From NCBI GenBank assembly GCA_902781505.1, contig CACZJL010000009.1, positions 20,427 through 84,426 on the forward strand: 64,000 nt of DNA, written 5' to 3'. The notes beneath the pieces are model-generated. The model saw only the letters and a list, made by a program, of their open reading frames with translations. It searched no databases and was not told where the DNA came from. Shown here piece by piece: positions 8,035-17,778 of the stretch. The translations under genes were made by a program, and so were the position numbers. This DNA comes from an uncultured Lachnospiraceae bacterium. GTDB lineage: Bacteria > Bacillota > Clostridia > Lachnospirales > Lachnospiraceae. The number at the start of each line of letters is the position of its first letter. The first letter of the stretch is position 1.

Positions 8035-11000
8035 TCAGGTTGTTTCTACATTCGCTTCACCATATCTGGCACGAAGCTCTTCAATCATCTGCGAGGAAAT
8101 GCAGATAGAATCTGACATTGGCCAGACATCCTTCTGCTTTTCTTCCTGACAGTAGATAATCACGCGGTCGTGACCAACACTTTCAAGAAGCTCTTTGCGA
8201 AGGTCTGCCTTCTCCTCGTTGTACTTTGAAAGATTATCAAACTTAATCCAGAGAATACGTGGCACGTCGGCGAAGTCCTGAATCGATTCCGCTATCAGTT
8301 TGCCATTTTCCATGGAACCGTCTGATGCCGCATTCGCAGTCACACGGCCGGTAATGAAGACCTTGTCCGCGTGTTCAAGAGTCTTCTGATACTTATCGTA
8401 ATCTCTTGGGAAAATCAGAACTTCCACGCTTCCGACCAGATCCTCAATCGTCAGAAAGGCCATGAGCTTTCCGGTCTTTGTCGTCTTCACTGTGCGGTTT
8501 GTAATCATGCCGCCGATGGTGACGTGGCTTCCATCCTGCGCTTTCGCCGTTCCGGACTCCTCATCCACCTCGAAATCCGTGGACATCGCAGTAGTATGTT
8601 TCTTCCACATCTTCGCATATTCATCGAGTGGGTGACCGGAAACATAGACACCAAGCACCTCCTGCTCAAATCCAAGCAGTTCCTCTTTCGTAAACTCCGG
8701 CACATCCGGAAGCGGAATCTCAAGGGACTCCTTCTCCGATTCGTCCGCAAAATCAAACAGGGACATCTGTCCGGAGATATCATCCTTGCTCTTCTTCAGC
8801 GCTTCATCAAGCATCTGCGCGTAAATCATGACCATCGGACGGCGTCTCGTGGAAAATGCATCGCAGGCTCCGGCCTTAATCAGACTTTCCACCGTGCGCT
8901 TATTGACATCCTGGCACATGCGCGTCAGAAAATCCTGAAGCGACTTAAAAATGCCATTTGCCGCGCGTTCAGCACAAATCGCCTGAATCGTAGGACGGCC
9001 GAGGTTCTTAATTGCTGAAAGGCCGAATCGAATCTTTCCATCTTCCACGGTAAATTCATACTCTGACGCGTTGACATCCGGCGGAAGCAGCTGAAGATTC
9101 ATCTGTCTTGCCGCTAAAATATAGCCGGAAACCTTCGCAGTATTATTGACAACAGAGGTCATTAACGCAGCCATATATTCCACCGGATAGTGGTACTTCA
9201 GATAAGCTGTCTGATAGGTAACCAGTGAATAGCAGGCCGCATGCGACTTGTTGAACGCATACTGCGCGAAATCTGTCATTTCATCAAAGATTTTATTGGC
9301 AACCTTCTCATCAATTCCGTTGGCCACGCAGCCCGGTACATTTTCATCCGGGTTGCCATAGATAAAGAACTTACGCTCCTGCTCCATGACAGAGGCCTTT
9401 TTCTTTGACATCGCACGGCGCACAAGGTCAGAACGGCCCCAGGAATATCCAGCCAGGTCACGTACAATCTGCATAACCTGCTCCTGATAGACGATACATC
9501 CGTAGGTTGGCTTTAAGATTGGTTCAAGTTGCGGACAGTCATAAACAACGGAATCCTTGTTATTCTTACCCTTGATATAGTTTGGAATAAAGTCCATCGG
9601 GCCCGGTCTGTACAGCGAGATACCAGCGATCAGATCTTCGATATTCGTAGGCTTAAGCTCTTTCATGAAGCTCTTCATACCTGCTGACTCCAGCTGGAAG
9701 ACGCCTTCGCACTTACCGGCACCAATCATCTCGTATACACCGGGGTCGGTATAGGAAATCTCATCCATATTAAAATCAGGATGGGTTTTCTTCACCAGTT
9801 CCACGGCATTCTTAATTACCGTCAGATTTCGAAGGCCTAAGAAATCCATCTTAAGTAAGCCAAGTCGCTCTAAGGTTGTCATGTCAAACTGCGCAACAAC
9901 CGCACCGTCGGCACCTGCAGACAGCGGAACATAGTTCACAATGGCCTTGTCACAAATCAGGACACCTGACGCGTGAACCGAAGCATGGCGCGGCAGACCC
10001 TCGAGTCTTTTGCACTTATCAATCATGACACGGACTTCCTCATCCTCATCATATGCCTGCTGCAGCTTCGGATTCTCCTTTAACGCCTTTGGAATCGTCA
10101 TCTTCAGTTCCATCGGCACCATCTTTGACACCGCATCGACCTTGGAAAATGGCAGATCCATGACGCGGCCTACGTCTTTAATTACGGCACGTGCCGCCAT
10201 CGTACCAAAGGTAACAATCTGACTGACACGCTCCTGTCCGTATTTTTTTACGACATAATCGATGACATCCTGCCTGTGATCCGGGCAGAAGTCCACGTCG
10301 ATATCGGGCATGGTTACACGTTCCGGGTTTAAGAAACGCTCAAAGACCAGGCTGTACTTAATCGGATCAAGGTCCGTAATTCCAAGACAGTATGAAATGA
10401 TACTTCCGGCAGCGGAGCCTCGTCCCGGTCCTACCGGAATATCGTGGGTTTTCGCATAGTTAACATAATCCCAAACAATCAGGAAATAATCTACATATCC
10501 CATGGACGAAATGACAGAAATCTCATATTCAAATCGGTCCATGATTTCTTTGGAAGGCTCTCCATAGCGCTTGTGAAGTCCATCAAGACACAGCGCCCTC
10601 AAATATTCATAAGAATTGGCGTATTGTGGCGGATAATCAAACTTCGGCACCTTTGTGACACCGAACTCAATCTCTACATTACAGCGATCTGCAATCTTAC
10701 CTGTATTATCAAGCGCCTGCTTCGCATATGGGAACAGCGCTTCCATCTCCTCACGGGACTTTAAGTAATACTGACCGCCCTCATAACGCATGCGGTTTTC
10801 GTCCTGCAGCTTCTTACCTGTCTGAATACATAAAAGCACGTCATGCGCATCCGCATCCTCGGCAAATGTATAGTGCACGTCATTGGTTGCAATGAGTTCG
10901 ATTCCGGTCTCTTCTGACATGCGAACAAGCTGCTGATTGACCATGCGCTGTGCAGGGATACCGTGATCCTGTAATTCCAGGAAGAAATTGCCCTTGCCAA

Positions 11001-11496
11001 ATATAGACTCAAAACGCAGAGCAGCCTTCTTTCCTTCTTCGTAAAAGCCCTGCGCCAGGTACCTTTGCACTTCTCCTGCAAGGCAGGCACTCGTACAGAT
11101 CAGCCCATCATGGTACTGCTCTAATACTTCGTAATCGACACGCGGCTTATAGTAATAACCGTCGGTAAAACCGATGGAAACAATCCTCATCAGGTTTTCG
11201 TAGCCTTGATTATTCTCAGCTAAAAGAATCAGATGGTTATATCTCTGTTCATTTTCTCCTGGCTTCTTATCGAATCTTGAGCCCGGAGCCACATAGACCT
11301 CACATCCCAAAATCGGCTTGATTCCGGCTTTATGACACGCTTCATAAAACTGAATCACACCATACATAACGCCGTGATCCGTAATGGCCAGACTGTCCAT
11401 CCCAAGATCCTTCGCCCTCTGCGTAATCTCATCAATTCTCGAAGCACCATCAAGTAATGAATATTGTGTATGTACATGTAAATGAGTAAAGCTCAT
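8035..11496 (-). CDS. dnaE: DNA polymerase III alpha subunit (DnaE type)
   Basis: A 1153-residue replicative polymerase subunit of the DnaE1/DnaE3 class. It has an N-terminal PHP domain (FTHLHVHTQYSLLDGA), and a polymerase palm with the catalytic acidic motif MPDIDVDFCPDHR. After the PHP and palm come finger residues (YQEQVMQIVRDLAGY), a helix-hairpin-helix region, and a C-terminal OB fold (VTIGGMITNRTVKTTKTGKLMAF). No 3'-5' exonuclease insertion is seen, which separates it from PolC. Clostridia usually carry both PolC and DnaE, the latter extending primers. The SD before ATG 11496 is weak (GAAAGGTAGC). Confidence 0.96.
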   Translation of the reverse strand: MSFTHLHVHTQYSLLDGASRIDEITQRAKDLGMDSLAITDHGVMYGVIQFYEACHKAGIKPILGCEVYVAPGSRFDKKPGENEQRYNHLILLAENNQGYENLMRIVSIGFTDGYYYKPRVDYEVLEQYHDGLICTSACLAGEVQRYLAQGFYEEGKKAALRFESIFGKGNFFLELQDHGIPAQRMVNQQLVRMSEETGIELIATNDVHYTFAEDADAHDVLLCIQTGKKLQDENRMRYEGGQYYLKSREEMEALFPYAKQALDNTGKIADRCNVEIEFGVTKVPKFDYPPQYANSYEYLRALCLDGLHKRYGEPSKEIMDRFEYEISVISSMGYVDYFLIVWDYVNYAKTHDIPVGPGRGSAAGSIISYCLGITDLDPIKYSLVFERFLNPERVTMPDIDVDFCPDHRQDVIDYVVKKYGQERVSQIVTFGTMAARAVIKDVGRVMDLPFSKVDAVSKMVPMELKMTIPKALKENPKLQQAYDEDEEVRVMIDKCKRLEGLPRHASVHASGVLICDKAIVNYVPLSAGADGAVVAQFDMTTLERLGLLKMDFLGLRNLTVIKNAVELVKKTHPDFNMDEISYTDPGVYEMIGAGKCEGVFQLESAGMKSFMKELKPTNIEDLIAGISLYRPGPMDFIPNYIKGKNNKDSVVYDCPQLEPILKPTYGCIVYQEQVMQIVRDLAGYSWGRSDLVRRAMSKKKASVMEQERKFFIYGNPDENVPGCVANGIDEKVANKIFDEMTDFAQYAFNKSHAACYSLVTYQTAYLKYHYPVEYMAALMTSVVNNTAKVSGYILAARQMNLQLLPPDVNASEYEFTVEDGKIRFGLSAIKNLGRPTIQAICAERAANGIFKSLQDFLTRMCQDVNKRTVESLIKAGACDAFSTRRRPMVMIYAQMLDEALKKSKDDISGQMSLFDFADESEKESLEIPLPDVPEFTKEELLGFEQEVLGVYVSGHPLDEYAKMWKKHTTAMSTDFEVDEESGTAKAQDGSHVTIGGMITNRTVKTTKTGKLMAFLTIEDLVGSVEVLIFPRDYDKYQKTLEHADKVFITGRVTANAASDGSMENGKLIAESIQDFADVPRILWIKFDNLSKYNEEKADLRKELLESVGHDRVIIYCQEEKQKDVWPMSDSICISSQMIEELRARYGEANVETT

Positions 11497-11554
11497 GACT
11501 GCTACCTTTCGCGAAACATTTTCAATGCTTCAATTATAACCATTTTGAAGGCAA

Positions 11555-11590
11555 TAAAAAAGCCACAGCGGAATTATTTCCACTGTGACC
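11555..11590 (-). terminator. Intrinsic terminator of ftsH
   Basis: On the minus strand, GTCACAGTGGAA pairs with TTCCGCTGTGGC (one G-T wobble), followed by TTTTTTA. It lies directly after the ftsH stop. Confidence 0.9.
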
Positions 11591-11597
11591 AAAAAAA

Positions 11598-13628
11598 TTA
11601 TACGTGATACTCGTCTTCCGGTTCATCGTCCGGCTTCGGTGCCATAACGGAACCTGTCGGTGCAGAAGCGGCCTTCTTCCTGGCTTCCGCCTCTTCTCTT
11701 GCCTTCATCTCAGCTGTATCCGGCTCATCCATAGGCTTTGGCGCCATAACGGAACCTGTCGGCTTGATGCCCTTCACTTCATTGAAGATTTCCATGAACT
11801 GAGCACCGGTGATGGTTTCCTTTTCATAAAGGAAGGCTGCAATCTTATCTAAGACATCACGGTTTTCACGAAGAAGCTCCTTAGCTTCCTCATAGGAATC
11901 GTGAAGAACCTGCTTTACTTCCTGATCAATTTCTGCGGCAGTTGCATCAGAGCAGTTCAGTGAAGTATTGCCGGACAGATACTGATTCTCAATCGTCTCA
12001 AGACTCATCAATCCGAATTTTTCACTCATACCGTACTGAGTAATCATCGCGCGGGCAACCTTTGTAGCCTGCTCAATATCATTACTTGCACCTGTCGTAA
12101 CTGTATCGAATACGATTTCCTCTGCTGCACGTCCACCAAGATAGGTAACAAGACGAGCCATCAGCTCATCCTTGCGCATAAGGAATCTCTCTTCTTCCGG
12201 AACCTGCATGACATATCCTAAAGAACCCATTGTTCTTGGAACAATCGTAATCTTCTGAACCGGTTCAGCATGCTTCTTTAATGCAGTAATCAGCGCATGG
12301 CCAACCTCGTGGTACGCAACCGTTCTCTTTTCCTCATCATTCATGATGCGGTCTTTCTTCTCTTTACCTGCAATAACAACTTCAACCGCTTCCATTAAAT
12401 CAGCCTGGCTGACAGCCTGACGGCCCGCCTTAACAGCAGCAATCGCTGCCTCGTTAATCATATTTGCCAGATCAGAACCAACCGCACCACTGGTTGCAAG
12501 TGCGATGGCATCTAAATCAACGGTCTCATCCATACGAACATCCTTCGCATGAACCTTTAAGATATTCACACGTCCCTTTAAATCAGGCTTATCAACGATA
12601 ATCTGACGGTCAAAACGACCCGGTCTGAGTAATGCCTTATCAAGAACTTCCGGACGGTTTGTTGCAGCAAGGATAAACAGACCCTTGTTGGAATCAAATC
12701 CATCCATCTCTGCAAGCAGCTGGTTTAATGTCTGCTCACGTTCGTCATTACCGCCGAAACGGGAATCACGGCTCTTACCGATGGCATCAATTTCATCAAT
12801 AAAGATGATAGCCGGTGCCTGCTTTTCTGCTTCCTTAAACAGGTCTCTTACACGGGAAGCACCGACGCCGACGAACATCTCGACGAAATCAGAACCTGCA
12901 AGAGAGAAGAATGGTACATGTGCTTCACCGGCAACAGCCTTGGCAAGCAGAGTCTTACCGGTTCCTGGAGGACCTACTAAAAGAGCGCCTTTTGGAAGCT
13001 TCGCACCAATCTGTGAATACTTCATCGGATTGTGAAGGAAATCAACGATTTCCTTCATAGATTCCTTCGCTTCATCCTCACCTGCAACATCGTGGAATGT
13101 CACGCCGGTATTCTTCTGAACATAGACCTTGGCTGTGTTCTTGCCAATGCCCATGCCCATGAAATCACCGCCGGACTTGCCGATTTTTTTGGAAATCAGC
13201 ATAAACATTCCATATACAAGAAGGAAAGGTAAAATCCAAACCAGGAAGAACTCTAAAATCGCATTGCTCTGACTTGGAATATAACCATTAATCACAACAT
13301 TATGCTCTTCCATCTTAGTAATCAGAGTATTATCTTCCACAATCGCCGTATAATAGGTATATCCAAGACCTGTTAACGGATCCTTGCGGTCGGTCTTCTT
13401 TGTGTAAGTAATACGATTTGACTCGTACTTCACCTCGTCAACCTCATCATTTTCAATCGCCTGCACGAAAGTAGAATACGGTTCCTGCTTCACTGTCGCA
13501 TTACGAATCATATTTTCCATGCCTGTGATTGCGGCAAATGTAAGAATTGTCGCAATTACGATGACGATGATGGTGTTCACGTTTTTAGGACCCTTCGGGC
13601 CCCTGTTTCTGTCGTTTCTATTATCCAT
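11598..13628 (-). CDS. ftsH: ATP-dependent zinc metalloprotease FtsH
   Basis: A 676-residue membrane-anchored AAA+ protease that degrades misfolded membrane proteins and short-lived regulators. It has two transmembrane helices (about 17-37 and 125-146) flanking an extracytoplasmic domain. The AAA module follows, with Walker A GPPGTGKT, Walker [12 protein letters not shown] and the second region of homology ([20 protein letters not shown]). The protease domain has the zinc motif HEVGH. The C-terminal tail is unusual: [10 protein letters not shown] occurs twice, 34 residues apart, linked by a charged Glu/Ala/Lys stretch, and a 20-bp DNA sequence is identical in the two copies. Confidence 0.97.
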   Translation of the reverse strand: MDNRNDRNRGPKGPKNVNTIIVIVIATILTFAAITGMENMIRNATVKQEPYSTFVQAIENDEVDEVKYESNRITYTKKTDRKDPLTGLGYTYYTAIVEDNTLITKMEEHNVVINGYIPSQSNAILEFFLVWILPFLLVYGMFMLISKKIGKSGGDFMGMGIGKNTAKVYVQKNTGVTFHDVAGEDEAKESMKEIVDFLHNPMKYSQIGAKLPKGALLVGPPGTGKTLLAKAVAGEAHVPFFSLAGSDFVEMFVGVGASRVRDLFKEAEKQAPAIIFIDEIDAIGKSRDSRFGGNDEREQTLNQLLAEMDGFDSNKGLFILAATNRPEVLDKALLRPGRFDRQIIVDKPDLKGRVNILKVHAKDVRMDETVDLDAIALATSGAVGSDLANMINEAAIAAVKAGRQAVSQADLMEAVEVVIAGKEKKDRIMNDEEKRTVAYHEVGHALITALKKHAEPVQKITIVPRTMGSLGYVMQVPEEERFLMRKDELMARLVTYLGGRAAEEIVFDTVTTGASNDIEQATKVARAMITQYGMSEKFGLMSLETIENQYLSGNTSLNCSDATAAEIDQEVKQVLHDSYEEAKELLRENRDVLDKIAAFLYEKETITGAQFMEIFNEVKGIKPTGSVMAPKPMDEPDTAEMKAREEAEARKKAASAPTGSVMAPKPDDEPEDEYHV

Positions 13629-13692
13629 AAACTGCCTTTCTTCTATAAATAATGTGTTTCTTATTCAATTTTGAGTTAGTCCAATATATTTG

Positions 13693-13721
13693 ATTATAGA
13701 GAGAATGATTCCTAAAATCAA
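13693..13721 (-). promoter_or_regulatory. Sigma-A promoter of ftsH
   Basis: On the minus strand, TTGATT (13716-13721), a 17-nt spacer and TATAAT (13693-13698), about 65 bp before the ftsH start. Confidence 0.7.
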
Positions 13722-13845
13722 CTGCTCACATTTCTTTCACAAACTTTACACACTTTTTTAAGGATTTGATGGACTCCTTTACATCACTAAATTGCAGGTC
13801 GCCTGAAATTCCTAATAATCCAAAGGAACAACAAAACAATCTAAA

Positions 13846-13874
13846 CTGACATTTGACTCATGCGGGGTTATAAT
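13846..13874 (+). promoter_or_regulatory. Promoter of pyrG
   Basis: CTGACA (13846-13851), a 17-nt spacer and TATAAT (13869-13874). The predicted start falls on A13880 or G13881, immediately before six T residues. Confidence 0.72.
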
Positions 13875-13880
13875 AATCTA

Positions 13881-13959
13881 GTTTTTTAGAGACAGGAAGA
13901 GACGGCCGCTCCTCCTGTTAAAAAAAAACGGCTCCGATAAGGACCACACCCTAAGGAGG
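13881..13959 (+). promoter_or_regulatory. pyrG leader with long hairpin and possible SD-sequestering alternative
   Basis: The leader starts with a T6 tract (13882-13887). ACAGGA (13892-13897) then pairs with TCCTGT (13913-13918), extended by GAG/CTC, and the outer T6 can pair with an A9 run (13920-13928). The 3' arm also contains TCCTCCT (13910-13916), which is complementary over 7 nt to AGGAGGA (13954-13960) at the ribosome binding site. The two pairings exclude each other. Confidence 0.5.
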
Positions 13960-13964
13960 AAAAT

Positions 13965-15566
13965 ATGTCAGTAAAATACATCTTTGTCACAGGTGGCGTT
14001 GTCTCCGGTTTAGGAAAGGGCATCACTGCCGCTTCTCTTGGCCGACTCTTAAAGCAGCGTGGTTATTCTGTAACCATGCAGAAATTTGACCCCTATATCA
14101 ACATCGATCCCGGCACCATGAATCCAATTCAGCATGGTGAGGTATTCGTCACAGAAGACGGATGCGAAACCGACCTCGACCTCGGCCACTACGAGCGTTT
14201 CATCGACGAGAATCTCAACAAGAATTCCAATGTAACAACCGGTAAAGTCTACTGGTCTGTACTCAACAAAGAACGTAACGGCGACTACGGTGGCGGTACC
14301 GTTCAGGTAATTCCTCATATCACAAACGAAATTAAATCCAGATTCTATCGCGGTTCTGAAAATGAAGATAAAATTGCCATCATCGAAATCGGTGGTACAG
14401 TCGGCGATATCGAGTCTCAGCCATTCTTAGAGGCCATTCGCCAGTTCCAGCACGAAGTGGGACATGAGAATGCGATTCTGATTGAAGTAACTTTAATCCC
14501 ATATTTGCGCGCTTCACAGGAAATGAAGACCAAGCCAACCCAGATGTCTGTTAAGGAACTGCAGGGAATGGGTCTCCAGCCTGATATCATCGTCTGCCGT
14601 ACCGAGCACGAGCTCACAGAGGACTTAAAATCTAAAATTGCGCTCTTCTGCAACGTTCCGGAATCACATATCATTCAGAACCTTGATGTAGAAGTTCTTT
14701 ATGAAGCTCCACTTGCCCTTGAAAAGGAGGGCATTGCAGAGGCTGCCTTAGAGAGCCTTCACCTTGAGAACCGCACGCCGGACCTTGCTTCCTGGACTGC
14801 AATGGTGGAAGCCTGGAAGCATCCATCCCGCGAAGTTACCGTCGCACTCGTTGGCAAATACACCGCTCTTCACGATGCTTACATCAGTGTCGTTGAGTCC
14901 TTAAAGCACGCCGGTGTTGCCCACAATGCCAGGGTTAACATCAAGTGGATTGATTCCGAAGAGCTCACCCCGGAAAATGTCGCTGCAACTCTTTCTGATG
15001 TTTCCGGCGTTCTCGTGCCAGGTGGCTTCGGCGACCGTGGTATCGAAGGCATGATTACAGCAATTCACTATGCCCGCGAAAATAAAATTCCATTCCTTGG
15101 CCTTTGTCTCGGAATGCAGTTAACTCTTGTAGAATTTGCAAGAAATGTCTTAGGTTACGCAGATGCCGACAGCATCGAGTTTTCTCCGGAAACAACTCAT
15201 CCAATCATCAATCTGATGCCAGATCAGATTAAGGACGGTGCCATCGGTGGAACCCTTCGACTTGGCTCCTACCCATGCGTCCTTGCCCCAGGCAGTAAAG
15301 CTGCTGCGCTCTACGGCACCTTCTCAATTACCGAGCGTCACCGCCACAGATATGAAGTCAACAACGACTACCGTGACGAATTCACTTCTAACGGCCTTAC
15401 AATCTGCGGAACATCGCCAAACGGCCACATCGTAGAAATGGTAGAACTTAAAGGTCATCCATTCTACATGGCAACACAGGCACATCCTGAGTTCAAGTCC
15501 CGTCCAAACCACGCACATCCACTCTTTTCCGGATTCGTCGGCGCCGCACTTGATTTTAAAGAATAA
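13965..15566 (+). CDS. pyrG: CTP synthase
   Basis: Makes CTP from UTP, ATP and glutamine. The 533-residue protein has an N-terminal synthase domain ([21 protein letters not shown]-loop, [25 protein letters not shown]) and a C-terminal class I glutamine amidotransferase domain (VPGGFGDRG, catalytic Cys in LGLCLGMQL, His/Glu in [12 protein letters not shown]). It starts at ATG 13965 behind a strong AAGGAGG site with a 5-nt spacer. It is transcribed divergently from ftsH and convergently with the phosphopantetheinyl transferase gene. Confidence 0.97.
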   Translation: MSVKYIFVTGGVVSGLGKGITAASLGRLLKQRGYSVTMQKFDPYINIDPGTMNPIQHGEVFVTEDGCETDLDLGHYERFIDENLNKNSNVTTGKVYWSVLNKERNGDYGGGTVQVIPHITNEIKSRFYRGSENEDKIAIIEIGGTVGDIESQPFLEAIRQFQHEVGHENAILIEVTLIPYLRASQEMKTKPTQMSVKELQGMGLQPDIIVCRTEHELTEDLKSKIALFCNVPESHIIQNLDVEVLYEAPLALEKEGIAEAALESLHLENRTPDLASWTAMVEAWKHPSREVTVALVGKYTALHDAYISVVESLKHAGVAHNARVNIKWIDSEELTPENVAATLSDVSGVLVPGGFGDRGIEGMITAIHYARENKIPFLGLCLGMQLTLVEFARNVLGYADADSIEFSPETTHPIINLMPDQIKDGAIGGTLRLGSYPCVLAPGSKAAALYGTFSITERHRHRYEVNNDYRDEFTSNGLTICGTSPNGHIVEMVELKGHPFYMATQAHPEFKSRPNHAHPLFSGFVGAALDFKE

Positions 15567-15608
15567 TATGTGATTTCACGGCGCCATGCGCCGCACTTGA
15601 TTTTAAAG
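15541..15608 (+). repeat. Tandem duplication of the pyrG 3' end (47-bp period)
   Basis: A 21-bp sequence at 15541-15561, encoding the last codons of pyrG (AALDFK), recurs exactly at 15588-15608 beyond the stop codon. The bases following each copy are also similar (AATAATATG and TCTAATAAG). Between the copies is a GGCGC-CAT-GCGCC palindrome. Confidence 0.75.
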
Positions 15609-15623
15609 TCTAATAAGTAAAAA

Positions 15624-15662
15624 TAAACTCCAGGTGTTACAAAACATCTGGAGTTTTCTTTT
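15624..15662. terminator. Shared terminator between pyrG and the convergent PPTase gene
   Basis: AAACTCCAGGTGTT pairs with AACATCTGGAGTTT. It is followed on the plus strand by TTTTCTTTTC and on the minus strand by TTTATTTTTA, so it can work in both directions. The stop codon of the minus-strand gene (15637-15639) lies inside the stem-loop. Confidence 0.85.
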
Positions 15663-16284
15663 CAAGTACGCAAACTTCAAATCCGTGGAAGAGAAAATGC
15701 TCTTCCGTCAGTCCGTCGTAATTTTCTTCTTTTCTAGATTCATTCAGACCACTAAGCCCCTGTCCGGTCAGCTTTACATATGCCTCATGCCGTGTCCAAA
15801 ATCGAAAGAACAGACTTTCATCAGATGTAAGTTCTTCCTGCTCGCGCTCTGTAAAGTATCGTTCCGGTCCTTTTCTTACCGTTCGATTTCCTTCGATATC
15901 AGCTCCCACCGGGAATTTTGACACACAGACAAGTGCAACATTTTTCGTGTGAGACAGAGAAAAGTATCCACCTTCCGGCATCTGCGGCTTTCCGTTATCC
16001 CCAAAGATTGGATTAAAATCCACCGAATCATCATATAGCTCAATCAGCTTCTCAAAGGTAAGCTCTGAAAAAAGAGTGTCGCTCCCTTCTTCTCCACTGT
16101 TATTATAAAAAATTTGAAGACCTGCATTCAGCAACAGTCCGGCCGTTAACGATCTTAACCGGCCTCCTTTGCTCTTCTCTTTCCGAGCACTTTTCCTGCG
16201 CCAGTCAGGAAGAAGAGAATACGCTTTCTCCATCAGTGTCTCATTAATCCTGTCTTCCTCAAACTGACAGGCCAATATTACCAT
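15637..16284 (-). CDS. 4'-phosphopantetheinyl transferase superfamily protein (Sfp-like)
   Basis: A 215-residue enzyme expected to move phosphopantetheine from CoA to a carrier-protein serine. The Sfp/AcpT hallmarks are present: GADIEGNRTVRKGPERYFT (Mg-binding Asp-x-Glu) and FFRFWTRHEAYVKLTGQGL (the W-x-x-x-E-x-x-x-K motif). It is longer than the small AcpS type. No NRPS or PKS genes are in the window, so its carrier protein is not known. It follows the FliB-like gene by 34 bp in a probable two-gene operon. Its last codons form part of the terminator. Confidence 0.88.
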   Translation of the reverse strand: MVILACQFEEDRINETLMEKAYSLLPDWRRKSARKEKSKGGRLRSLTAGLLLNAGLQIFYNNSGEEGSDTLFSELTFEKLIELYDDSVDFNPIFGDNGKPQMPEGGYFSLSHTKNVALVCVSKFPVGADIEGNRTVRKGPERYFTEREQEELTSDESLFFRFWTRHEAYVKLTGQGLSGLNESRKEENYDGLTEEHFLFHGFEVCVLEKKTPDVL

Positions 16285-16318
16285 GTCTGTTCCTCCTGTC
16301 TTAAACCTTTAAACGAGG

Positions 16319-17575
16319 TCAATCACATAAAGCAGCTTCAGCTTCAAGAATTGCTCTTAAATTCTCTAAGCTGTAGATATTTGCATCCTCAAACTGTGAC
16401 GTGTACCATTCGAAATTCTCGTAAGAATGCTCAAACTGTCTTGAATACAGATGACAGATATCCACCTGATCTGCGAAACTCAAATTCTTCTTATCATAGA
16501 ACACAGCCAGATCCAGACGTCTGACACAGATCCAGCCAACCAGCATGATTTTCAGCTTCAAAATCACATTCTCATCATAGACCGCATCAAGAATATAACG
16601 ATAGATATAATACGAAAGCAGCTGTTCGTATTCCGTTTCGCGTCCCTTGTAAGCCTCATCAAACTCGCGCGTCACCTTCTCCACATCCTGCGGGAAGAAC
16701 ATATCTTCAATAAATAGCTGATGCACCTTTAAAAGCTTGTTCCAGTCCGGATTAATCACTTCCATCCCCGGGAACGGAAGAAGATACTTCGTCACCACAT
16801 CAAACGAATTCCACTTTCGGCCCCTATCCGTAATCGCCTCGCCGCTCATATCAAGTCGGTTCAAAGAACCGCTCGCTTCCTGATCAGAGGAATTCTCTTC
16901 CTCCCAGTATTCGCGCTCAAATTTCAAAACCTCGTCCATACAGGCAAGCAGTCGCTTTGGAATAGATACCTCGCGGTCTGCAATCAGCTTCAGCAATCTG
17001 GCACGAAGAGACTTTAATGCAAGAAACAGCTCCGGATCGATATCATTTTCCGATGGGAAGATGGATGAATCGTTACTCTCTGTCATGGCAAATGGCTCTT
17101 TTCTTGAAAGCATCAGTTCTCCCGCTGTGATGCAGGACGGAGCCAGACCGATTTCTCTTGTGCCTCCATACTCATTTATGAATCTTGGGAACTCCGTGCA
17201 GGTATCGCAAAGAGCCTTTTCGCCATACGCCGTGTATAGATCACAAAGGTTGGCGTCATTAAGAAACGGACAGCGCTTCGCCTCCGTCAGCGCAAAGGTG
17301 CAGCCACCTTCTTCTTCCGGAACCATGACACGGCTCAGTCGTTCTCTTACAGAGACCGCCATCTTTTCATCTTCCACCGAATAGCCCGCAAATCGACCAT
17401 TCTGAGAATCAGAACAGGCCGCAAATCCGCCGTCTGCAGCATCCTTTAAGCAACCAAGATATTTTTTATAGGAAGCATCATCGACATCCACGTCCCAGCC
17501 TGCACAGCAGGTATCCGTACAATCACCGGCGATGCACTTAAAATCCTTATAATACGCAGGTGTAACAATCTTCAT
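16319..17575 (-). CDS. fliB: FliB-like lysine-N-methylase (flagellin lysine methylase family)
   Basis: A 418-residue protein with the family's N-terminal cysteine motif right after the start (YYKDFKCIAGDCTDTCCAGW). Further cysteines follow (CPFLNDANLCDLY, LCDTCTEFPRF), consistent with a metal or Fe-S centre. FliB methylates surface lysines of flagellin in enterobacteria; homologues in Clostridia are usually annotated from this motif. No flagellar genes are nearby, so the substrate here is unproven and could be another protein. It pairs with the PPTase gene downstream. The upstream gap to the divergent transporter is about 200 bp. Confidence 0.82.
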   Translation of the reverse strand: MKIVTPAYYKDFKCIAGDCTDTCCAGWDVDVDDASYKKYLGCLKDAADGGFAACSDSQNGRFAGYSVEDEKMAVSVRERLSRVMVPEEEGGCTFALTEAKRCPFLNDANLCDLYTAYGEKALCDTCTEFPRFINEYGGTREIGLAPSCITAGELMLSRKEPFAMTESNDSSIFPSENDIDPELFLALKSLRARLLKLIADREVSIPKRLLACMDEVLKFEREYWEEENSSDQEASGSLNRLDMSGEAITDRGRKWNSFDVVTKYLLPFPGMEVINPDWNKLLKVHQLFIEDMFFPQDVEKVTREFDEAYKGRETEYEQLLSYYIYRYILDAVYDENVILKLKIMLVGWICVRRLDLAVFYDKKNLSFADQVDICHLYSRQFEHSYENFEWYTSQFEDANIYSLENLRAILEAEAALCD

Positions 17576-17685
17576 AATATTACCGCCTTTCTAAAGTCTA
17601 ATCCTACCCGTTTCATTTAAGGAAATCAATCAAAACTCTTGTCAAACTGCCTAAGAAAGTCGCAAAAATTCCGTCATAAATAAAA

Positions 17686-17714
17686 TTGAATAAATATGCC
17701 ACCCCGTGTATAAT
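17686..17714 (+). promoter_or_regulatory. Promoter of the amino-acid ABC transporter operon
   Basis: TTGAAT (17686-17691), a 17-nt spacer and TATAAT (17709-17714). The leader to ATG 17779 is about 58 nt. Confidence 0.75.
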
Positions 17715-17778
17715 CATAGCGCAGGTTCATGATATGTAAAAAGTATCATAACTCGCTTATTCGAAAGGAGAAAGTATA

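Noticed and set aside
8371..9018. 215-codon plus-strand frame opposite dnaE
   Set aside because: Antisense to dnaE coding sequence with a shadow-frame composition; no start signals.
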